A DNA stretch of 27,485 nucleotides from a virus: positions 1-27,485 of the IMG/VR virus record IMGVR_UViG_3300048836_000716; one strand, 5' to 3'. Every line of letters starts with the position of its first letter. Positions within the stretch are counted from its first letter, which is position 1. A program made the position numbers and the translations under genes. The notes beneath the pieces are model-generated. The model saw only the letters and a list, made by a program, of their open reading frames with translations. It made no database searches and was not told where the DNA came from. This document shows, one piece after another, positions 21,459 to 27,485 of this stretch.

Positions 21459-22159
21459 CATCGATCGCCGGCGACCTCACCACCCTCGCGCCGGGCGCGC
21501 GTGTCGAGCTGTTCGTCGTCGACGCGACAGGCATCGGCGGGCCCGTCGTGCGTTTCTACAACGGCGTGAACGCCAACAGCCAGCCGCTCGTCTGGCAGGG
21601 TGCGACGTACGAGCCGATGCCGATCGAGGCCGAGGGCTTCGAGGTGCGCGCCGACGGCCCCGCGGCGCGGCCGACGGTGCGCGTCAGCAACGTCGGTGGC
21701 CTGATCGGCGCGTTCGCGCGTGCCTATCGCAACCTGCAAGGCGCTCTCCTGGTGCGCAAGCGCACGCGCGTGAAGTACCTGGATGCGTTGAACTTCCCCG
21801 GCGGCGTGAACCCGACGGCGGATGCGACCGCCGCGCTTGCCGACGACGTCTGGCGTTTCGACCGCGTCGCGCGCCGCAACCGCGCGCTGATCGAGTGGGA
21901 GCTGGTGAGTCCGATCGACCTCGAGGGCGTGATGCTGCCCGGGCGCCAGATCCGCATCAGCGTCTGCGGTTCGGCGTACCGCAGCGCCGAGTGCGGCTAC
22001 ACCGGCGGGCCGGTCGCGAAGGCCGACGACACGCCGACGGCCGACCCGGCGCAGGACAAGTGCAGCCTGCACATCAGCGGCTGCAAGCTGCGCTTCGGCG
22101 CCAACGCGGAGCTGCCGATCGACATCTTCCCCGGCGCGGGAGTGCTGCGCAATGCCTGA
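21455..22159 (+). CDS. Minor tail protein, lambda gpL-like
   Basis: A 234-residue protein from the ATG that overlaps the M stop; a longer frame from 21245 would lie inside M. Motifs are VELFVVDATGIGGPVVRFYN, QPLVWQGATYEPMPIEAEGF and PTVRVSNVGGLIGAFARAY. Near the end come four cysteines in the gpL arrangement: C171, C180 (CGSAYRSAEC), C203 and C210 (CSLHISGC). In lambda the corresponding cysteines hold a [4Fe-4S] cluster, and the spacing here supports the same. The protein forms part of the tail tip between M and J. Its end overlaps the K-like start by eight bases. Confidence 0.9.
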   Translation: MTSIAGDLTTLAPGARVELFVVDATGIGGPVVRFYNGVNANSQPLVWQGATYEPMPIEAEGFEVRADGPAARPTVRVSNVGGLIGAFARAYRNLQGALLVRKRTRVKYLDALNFPGGVNPTADATAALADDVWRFDRVARRNRALIEWELVSPIDLEGVMLPGRQIRISVCGSAYRSAECGYTGGPVAKADDTPTADPAQDKCSLHISGCKLRFGANAELPIDIFPGAGVLRNA

Positions 22160-22949
22160 GCTGAAGTCCGGCCACACGTTCGCGATCGAGCAGCTGCTGC
22201 CCGAGCACCGCGAGGCGATCTACGCGCACGCCGAGCGCGAGCAGCCGCGCGAGTGCTGCGGCCTTTTGGTACGCGAGCCCGCGTGCGGCGCCGTGCTGTA
22301 CTTGCCGGCGGCGAACTTGTGCGCCGAAGGCGGGCACGACCGCTTCCGGCTCGACCCGATGACGTACGCCGAGGCCGAGGAGATCGGCCAGGTCCTCGCC
22401 GTCGTGCACAGCCACCCGAACGCGAGCGCCAACCCGAGCATGGCCGACCGCGTCGGCTGCGAGCGCAGCGCCCTGACGTGGCTCGTGATGGGCTGGCCCA
22501 GCGGCGTCGTGAAGGCGGTCAGCCCCGAGGGCTGGCAGGCGCCGTACAAGGGGCGCGAGTTCTGCCACGGCGTGCTCGACTGCTACACGCTGATCCAGGA
22601 CTGGTACCTGCGCGAGCTGCGCATCGAGCTGCCCGACTTCGAGCGCGAGGACGGCTGGTGGGAGCCCGCGCGCGGCGAAGACCTCTACATGCGCCACTAC
22701 CGCGAGGCAGGCTTCGAGCGCGTCGACGGGCCGCCGCAGCGCCACGACGTGATCCTGATGCAGGTGCGCAGCGACCAGGCCAACCACGGCGCCGTCTACC
22801 TCGGCGACGGCGTGCTGCTGCATCACCTGCACGGGCGCCTGAGCTGCGAGGACGTGTACGGCGGCTACTGGGAGCGCCACACGCTCGCGCTGCTGCGCCA
22901 CCGCAGCCGCACCGGCGCGCTCGCCATGCCGTTGCAGGCCGCGGCATGA
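22152..22949 (+). CDS. Tail tip peptidase, lambda gpK-like (JAB/MPN + NlpC/P60)
   Basis: A 265-residue two-domain enzyme. Residues about 12-125 are a JAB/MPN metalloprotease-like domain with RECCG (E34) and HSHPNASANPSMAD (H86, H88, D99), the full set of JAMM zinc ligands. Residues about 130-255 are an NlpC/P60 peptidase with DCYTLIQDWY (C144 as nucleophile) and NHGAVYLGDG (H212). Both active sites look intact. In lambda-like phages gpK helps assemble the tail tip and may cut peptidoglycan cross-links at DNA entry. The start overlaps the L gene, and the stop overlaps the I-like start (ATGA). Confidence 0.92.
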   Translation: MPELKSGHTFAIEQLLPEHREAIYAHAEREQPRECCGLLVREPACGAVLYLPAANLCAEGGHDRFRLDPMTYAEAEEIGQVLAVVHSHPNASANPSMADRVGCERSALTWLVMGWPSGVVKAVSPEGWQAPYKGREFCHGVLDCYTLIQDWYLRELRIELPDFEREDGWWEPARGEDLYMRHYREAGFERVDGPPQRHDVILMQVRSDQANHGAVYLGDGVLLHHLHGRLSCEDVYGGYWERHTLALLRHRSRTGALAMPLQAAA

Positions 22950-23671
22950 CGGTCGAGGTGATCCGCGAGGTGCGGCTCTACGGGCCGCTGGGGCGCCGCT
23001 TCGGGCGCGTGCACCGGCTGGCCGTCGCCACCCCGGCGGAGGCCGCGCAGGCGCTGTGCGCGGTGCTGCCGGGTTTCGAGCGCGCCTTCCTGGGCGCGCC
23101 CGGACGCCCCCCCGCGCGCTACCACGTGTTCGTCGGCCGCGGCGGGCAGCGCGAGACGGTCGGCCTCGAGCGCGCGGTCGAGCCAGTCGGCCGCACCGAG
23201 CCGATCCGCTTCGTGCCGGTGATCGAGGGCGCCAAGCGCGCCGGGCTGCTGCAGGTCGTGCTCGGCGCGGCGCTGATGATCGCAGCGCCCTACGCGGCGG
23301 GTGCGATCTTCGCTGCCGGCGGCAGCATCGGGCTGGCGGCGGGTGTCTCGACCTACGGTGTGCTCGCCGGAAAGATGCTGATCCTCGGCGGCATCGTCTC
23401 GCTGCTCAGCCCGCAGCGCAAGGGCGGCGCGGCGCCGGCGCCCGAGAACATGCCGAGCTACGGCTTCGATGCCGGACCGGTGTATACGACGCAGCAGGGC
23501 CTGCCGGTGCCAATCGGGTTCGGCCGCATGGTGATCGGCTCGGCGGTGATCTCGGCGGGCCTCGCGACCGACGACCTGGTGCTCGCCGCGGCGCCGGCGC
23601 CGATCCCGCCGGCAACGCTGCCGCCCTACATGTCTCCCGACCCGTACGTCAGCACCTCGGACGGGCCGTGA
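22946..23671 (+). CDS. Tail assembly protein, lambda gpI-like
   Basis: A 241-residue protein from the ATG at 22946, which overlaps the K stop. Residues 1-90 are a ubiquitin-like N-terminal domain (REVRLYGPLGRRFGRVHRLA, then ATPAEAAQALCAVLPGFERA). Residues about 95-150 are a Gly/Ala-rich hydrophobic hairpin (LLQVVLGAALMIAAPYAAGA, then GGIVSLLSPQ). The C-terminus (YGFDAGPVYTTQQGLPVPIG, then FGRMVIGSAVISAG) is the typical lambda I end. gpI is needed for tail tip assembly but is not found in mature lambda tails. It lies between K and J as in lambda, with a GTGA stop-start contact to J. Confidence 0.9.
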   Translation: MTVEVIREVRLYGPLGRRFGRVHRLAVATPAEAAQALCAVLPGFERAFLGAPGRPPARYHVFVGRGGQRETVGLERAVEPVGRTEPIRFVPVIEGAKRAGLLQVVLGAALMIAAPYAAGAIFAAGGSIGLAAGVSTYGVLAGKMLILGGIVSLLSPQRKGGAAPAPENMPSYGFDAGPVYTTQQGLPVPIGFGRMVIGSAVISAGLATDDLVLAAAPAPIPPATLPPYMSPDPYVSTSDGP

Positions 23672-26600
23672 CGATGATCGAAGGCGCGAAGAAGGGCGGC
23701 GGCGGCAGCGCGGCCGTCGAGGCGCCCGACACGCGCCGCTCGGTGCAGACGGCGCAGGTCGTCGACCTCTGGTGCGAGGGCGAGATCGAGGGCCTCGTCA
23801 ACGGGCTGAAGAGCGTCTACCTCGACGGCGTGCCGATCGAGAACGCCGACGGCAGCAAGAACTTCGAGAACGTCGTCTTCGCCCACACGCACGGCACGCA
23901 GGGCCAGGCGGCGTTGCCGGGCTTCGACCAGGTGCAGACCGAGATCGGCGTCGGCGTCACCGTGACGGCCGCGACGCCGGTGACGCGCACGATCACCAAT
24001 GCGGCCGTCGATACGGTGCGGGTCACGATCGCGGTGCCGCAGCTCACGAGCCAGGACACCTCGACCGGCGACCTGCGCGGCTCGAGCTTCGAGTACGCGA
24101 TCGAGGTGCAAAGCGCGGGCGGAGGCTTCGTCGAGCGCGCCCGCGCGACGCTCACCGAAAAGATCGGCTCGACCTACAAGTTCGCGCGCAGGATTCAGCT
24201 CAGCGGCCCGGCACCGTGGGACGTGCGCGTCAAGCGCATCAGCCCCGACAGTGGCAGCAGCGCCATCGTCAACGCGTTCGCCTGGGACAGCTATACCGAG
24301 ATCCAGTCGCTCAAGCTGCGCTACCCGAACTCGGCGATCGGCGCGCTGCAAGTGAGCGCGCGCCAGTTCAACCACATCCCGACGCGCGCCTACGACATGC
24401 TGCTGCAGCGCGTGCAGGTGCCCGTCAACTACAACCCGATCACGCGCGTCTACACGGGCACGTGGGACGGCACGTTCAAGACCGCGTGGACGGACAACCC
24501 GGCGTGGATCTTCCGCGAGGTGGCAACGCACCCGCGCTGGGGCCTGGGCCAGTACGTCAGCGCGGGCGCGGTCAACAAGTGGCGGCTCTACACCATCTCG
24601 CAGTACTGCGACGGCATGGTCGACCGCGGCAACGGGCAGCTCGAGCCGCGCTTCACGTGCAGCCTGTACCTGCAGACGCGCGAGCAGGCGCGCAAAGTGC
24701 TGCAGGACCTGGCGGCGGTGTTCCGCGCGATCAGCTTCTGGGCCGGCGGCGAGCTGCAGGTGGTGCAGGACGCGCCGGCCGACCCGGTGATGCAGTTCAG
24801 CCCTGCGAACGTGGTCGACGGCGCGTTCGAGTACCAGGGCCAGAGCGGTCTGCAGCGCCACAGCGTCTTCATCGTCTACTACAACGACCTGACGCAGCTC
24901 GGCAAGCGCGTGCCCGAGGTCTACGCGCCGGACGACCTGGTCGCGCGCTACGGCATCCGCGAGCTGGAGTTGAGCCCGATCGGCGTCGCCTCGCGCGGGC
25001 AGGCGCAGCGCCTGGCGCGCTGGGCCGCCTACAGCGAGGAGATGGAGTCCGAGGCGGTGGCGTTTCGGGTCGGTGCCGAGGGCCAGGTGGCACTGCCGGG
25101 GCAGGTGTTCGAGATCGCCGACCCGAGCGAGGCCGGCGAGCGCCTGGGCGGCCGGGTGCACGCGGCGACGACGAGCGTCGTGACACTCGACGCGCCGGTG
25201 ACGCTGCACGCCGGCGAGGCCTACAGCCTGAAGATCCAGTATCCCGACCCGGCGGTCGCGAACGCGTTCAAGACGCAGGTGCGCGCGGTGACGACCGCGC
25301 CCGGCGCGACTGCCGTGCTCACGGTCTCGCCGCCCTTCAGCGTCGCGGCCCCGGTGCAGAGCACCTGGCTGCTCGCCTCCGACGCGGTGATGCCGACGAC
25401 GTGGCGCTGCGTCGCCGTGACCGAGGTGGCGGGCGAGGACCAGTACGAGGTGCTCGGCGTCGCACACAACCCGGGCAAGTTCGACCTGATCGAGAACGGC
25501 ATCCAGCTCAAGGCGCGGCCGGTCTCGCGCCTGACGCTGGTGCCGCCGGCGCCGACGACGCTTTCGTATCTGGAAACGACCTATCGCTTCGGCGCGACCT
25601 ACCGCAGCCGCCTGACGGTGAGCTGGGCCCAGCCCGCGCAGGGGCTGCTCTATGCGGTGAGCTGGCGCCACAACGGCGGGCCGTGGACGGACATGGCGCT
25701 CACCAGCGCCAACTGCGTCGACATCGACGCGCTGAGCAGCGGCACCGTCGACCTGCAGGTGCGCAGCCAGAACGCCCTGGGCACGCCGTCGGCGCCGCTC
25801 ACCGGATCGGCGACGGTCGTCGGCCGCACGCTCGGCCTGGCGATCAAGCTGAACCGGACGACGTTCGGCGGGTCGACGGACTACAACGAGTGCTATCTGC
25901 ACGGCATCGACCTCGCCGGCAACGCGGTCGACGCGCCGGGCGCGGTGCTGCTCAACGGCGTCGCGGTGCCGGTGCCCAACGGCGCGCTGTACGCGAGCCA
26001 GGGGCCGCAGCAGGGCTGGATCTTGTGGGACAAGGCGGGCGCAACCTTCGCCACGTCGGGCGGCGCCCGCCCTTATGTCTTTGTGCGCAAGGCCGCCGGG
26101 CAATGGCAGTACGACGACAACGCGGCGTGGACGGCCTTCACGCCGAGCACGACGCAGTACCTGATCGGCTCGCTCGAGGCCGGCGGGCCCGAGGGCGGCA
26201 CGATCGGCTTCACCGGCGCGGTGATGTGGTCGGAGGCGCTCGCGCCGCAGGCGCTGCTGGGCCTGGGCGACACGGCGCTGTGGGACGGCGTGCAGGGCAT
26301 CCCGTACTCGACGATCTTCAACAACGACGACTCGGTGGCGCTCGGCTTCAACCCGACCTTCAGCGACTGGACGTTCGGCGCCTACCCAGCGGGCTGGGCG
26401 CTGTGGAGCGGCGGCGCGCCGGTCAAGGAAACGGCCATCGTGCGGGTCGGCACCTACGCCGTGCGCTGGAACGGCGTCAGCGCCGTCGGCAACGAGGGCA
26501 TGGTTTGCCTGGCCAACCTGGCGGCGACGCCGCTGCCGACCGGCACTTTCCTGAGCGGCTCGATCGACATCTACCTCGTCGCCCGCACTTCCGGCGTGCC

Positions 26601-27485
26601 GGGCATGGTCGTGCGCCTTTACACCAACGCGGCGCTCACGACATACACCGACACCATCGTGCCGGCGGTGTCGACGGCGACCGGGAGCTGGCAGCGCACG
26701 CCGTGGAGCGCCCGGGTGCCGACCGGGAGCCGCATCTACGGCATCCGCATCTACGTGATGGCCACCTGGGGCGCGTCGCCCCTTGCCTTCGCCGGCAGCG
26801 TGGTGTTCGATAACCTGCGCTTCATGCTGGCCGACAGCACGACCGACAACAAGTCGGTAACGATCGACACCGACGGCACGCTGGGCGGCGCCGGCGGCGG
26901 GAAGGTGACGATCACCGGCCTGGGTTACCTCGGAGACCTGCAGGCGACGAGCGACCTGGCGCTCGTGCTCGACGGCGCCGGCATGCAGCGCAGCGGCAAC
27001 ACGCTGACGCGCGTCAGCGGCTCGGGCTGGAATGCGGGCGCGCATGGCATGGAGTTCTGCTTCAACGGCGCGTTCGTCTCTGCCTTCGCCGGCTCCACGG
27101 TCGAGAGCCTGATGTTCGGCATGAGCGCCAACCCTGCGGTCGACGCGAACTACACGTCGATCGACTACGCGTGGTACCTGAAGGCCGACGGCACGCTCGC
27201 CTCGCGCTGGAGCGGCGCCAATGAGCTGACGCACGGCACCTATACGACCGCCACCGCGCTGGCGATGACGTACGACAACGACCAGATCCGCTGGATCAAG
27301 GACGGCGCATTGGTTCGGTCGCTGACCGTGGCCGCGGGCCTTGGGCTGGCGTTCGACTCGTCTTTCAATTCGACCGACGCGAAGCTGACCGGCATCCGCT
27401 TCGGGCCGAACGGCGCGGCCGGCCTGAACGGCCTGACGAACGCGCTGGTGTTCATCTACAAGCGCTCGGCGACGCCGCCCGCGCT
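23668..27485 (+). CDS. Tail tip host-specificity protein, lambda gpJ-like, 3' end outside window
   Basis: An open frame of more than 1270 residues, still open at the right edge. It may start at the GTG overlapping the I stop (23668) or at the ATG at 23674. The N-terminal half is lambda J-like: DTRRSVQTAQVVDLWCEGEI, then EGLVNGLKSVYLDGVPIEN, WRLYTISQYCDGMV, and the baseplate-hub region around residues 250-550. Residues about 620-720 look like a fibronectin type III domain. Residues about 893-1052 resemble a carbohydrate-binding jelly roll (FSDWTFGAYPAGWALWSGG to SVVFDNLRF). Residues about 1060-1262 resemble a concanavalin/SPRY-like domain (YAWYLKADGTLASRW, YDNDQIRWIKDGALV). The hub plugs the tail and its C-terminal part contacts the host receptor. 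Distal domain calls are by pattern only. Confidence 0.9.
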   Translation, partial: MTMIEGAKKGGGGSAAVEAPDTRRSVQTAQVVDLWCEGEIEGLVNGLKSVYLDGVPIENADGSKNFENVVFAHTHGTQGQAALPGFDQVQTEIGVGVTVTAATPVTRTITNAAVDTVRVTIAVPQLTSQDTSTGDLRGSSFEYAIEVQSAGGGFVERARATLTEKIGSTYKFARRIQLSGPAPWDVRVKRISPDSGSSAIVNAFAWDSYTEIQSLKLRYPNSAIGALQVSARQFNHIPTRAYDMLLQRVQVPVNYNPITRVYTGTWDGTFKTAWTDNPAWIFREVATHPRWGLGQYVSAGAVNKWRLYTISQYCDGMVDRGNGQLEPRFTCSLYLQTREQARKVLQDLAAVFRAISFWAGGELQVVQDAPADPVMQFSPANVVDGAFEYQGQSGLQRHSVFIVYYNDLTQLGKRVPEVYAPDDLVARYGIRELELSPIGVASRGQAQRLARWAAYSEEMESEAVAFRVGAEGQVALPGQVFEIADPSEAGERLGGRVHAATTSVVTLDAPVTLHAGEAYSLKIQYPDPAVANAFKTQVRAVTTAPGATAVLTVSPPFSVAAPVQSTWLLASDAVMPTTWRCVAVTEVAGEDQYEVLGVAHNPGKFDLIENGIQLKARPVSRLTLVPPAPTTLSYLETTYRFGATYRSRLTVSWAQPAQGLLYAVSWRHNGGPWTDMALTSANCVDIDALSSGTVDLQVRSQNALGTPSAPLTGSATVVGRTLGLAIKLNRTTFGGSTDYNECYLHGIDLAGNAVDAPGAVLLNGVAVPVPNGALYASQGPQQGWILWDKAGATFATSGGARPYVFVRKAAGQWQYDDNAAWTAFTPSTTQYLIGSLEAGGPEGGTIGFTGAVMWSEALAPQALLGLGDTALWDGVQGIPYSTIFNNDDSVALGFNPTFSDWTFGAYPAGWALWSGGAPVKETAIVRVGTYAVRWNGVSAVGNEGMVCLANLAATPLPTGTFLSGSIDIYLVARTSGVPGMVVRLYTNAALTTYTDTIVPAVSTATGSWQRTPWSARVPTGSRIYGIRIYVMATWGASPLAFAGSVVFDNLRFMLADSTTDNKSVTIDTDGTLGGAGGGKVTITGLGYLGDLQATSDLALVLDGAGMQRSGNTLTRVSGSGWNAGAHGMEFCFNGAFVSAFAGSTVESLMFGMSANPAVDANYTSIDYAWYLKADGTLASRWSGANELTHGTYTTATALAMTYDNDQIRWIKDGALVRSLTVAAGLGLAFDSSFNSTDAKLTGIRFGPNGAAGLNGLTNALVFIYKRSATPPA

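Noticed and set aside
23476-23487. ACCGGTGTATA inside the I-like gene as a third promoter copy
   Set aside because: Shares only the ACCGGT core and a TGTA, lies inside coding sequence far from any gene start; most likely chance.
23626-27234. A 1202-codon open frame on the minus strand opposite J
   Set aside because: Arg/Ala/Val/Asp/His-rich shadow created by the strong GC bias at third codon positions of J; no start signal or family motif.
1-27485. tRNA genes, CRISPR arrays, insertion sequences, integration sites
   Set aside because: None seen on reading both strands: no regularly spaced repeats, no transposase-like frame, no cloverleaf-like sequence.

Overview
The window is a 27.5-kb piece of a temperate phage or prophage from a high-GC (about 70%) bacterium. 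The host is most likely a betaproteobacterium of the order Burkholderiales. This rests on the base composition, the gene families, and an imperfect hairpin element between the tape-measure and tail-tip genes that resembles intergenic repeats I remember from Comamonadaceae and relatives. The phage is mosaic. Its packaging and head genes are Mu-like (gp25 to gp37 type), and its tail is long, flexible and lambda-like (tube, G/GT, tape measure, M, L, K, I, J). No transposase, integrase, repressor or endolysin is visible, so the mode of integration and the lysis enzymes cannot be read here.

Layout, left to right. Positions 2-250: tail of a small zinc-ribbon protein cut by the window edge. 313-3191: two translationally coupled genes, a beta-rich virion-like protein and a beta-helix tailspike-like protein, behind a repeated late-promoter-like element. 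3214-4269: small conserved protein, holin-like protein, gp25-like (DUF2730) and a winged-helix-like gp26-position protein. 4271-6546: small and large terminase. 6702-7327: a two-gene cassette on the minus strand (HTH protein plus small helical protein). 7618-11408: portal, small conserved protein, MuF head protein fused to a PBECR-type nuclease-like domain, and gpG virion morphogenesis protein. 11444-12414: a second minus-strand cassette of two coupled membrane proteins, lower in GC. 12576-15450: the second copy of the promoter-like element, then protease I with internal scaffold Z, decoration protein, major capsid protein T and a gp35-like protein. 15572-17234: gp36-like adaptor, tail terminator and tail tube. 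17248-27485: tail chaperone G with a strong -1 frameshift signal into T, tape measure, M, L, K, I, and J, which is cut by the right edge.

The plus-strand genes form one late programme, tightly packed, with many ATGA, GTGA or TGATG stop-start overlaps. The terminase cuts and pumps DNA through the portal into a capsid built from T on scaffold Z and matured by protease I. gp36-37-like proteins close the head-tail joint. The tail is built on a 1012-residue tape measure (roughly 150 nm by analogy with lambda) and ends in a J tip carrying carbohydrate-binding-like domains.

The main points of interest are: (1) a textbook -1 frameshift signal (T7 slippery run, 7-nt spacer, 13-bp hairpin) in G; (2) two reverse-oriented two-gene cassettes inserted in the head operon, candidates for genes expressed in the lysogen, one of them a membrane-protein pair of unknown function; (3) a 20-bp repeat in front of exactly two gene blocks, the second at the position of the Mu I promoter; and (4) the nuclease-like domain carried on the MuF protein.
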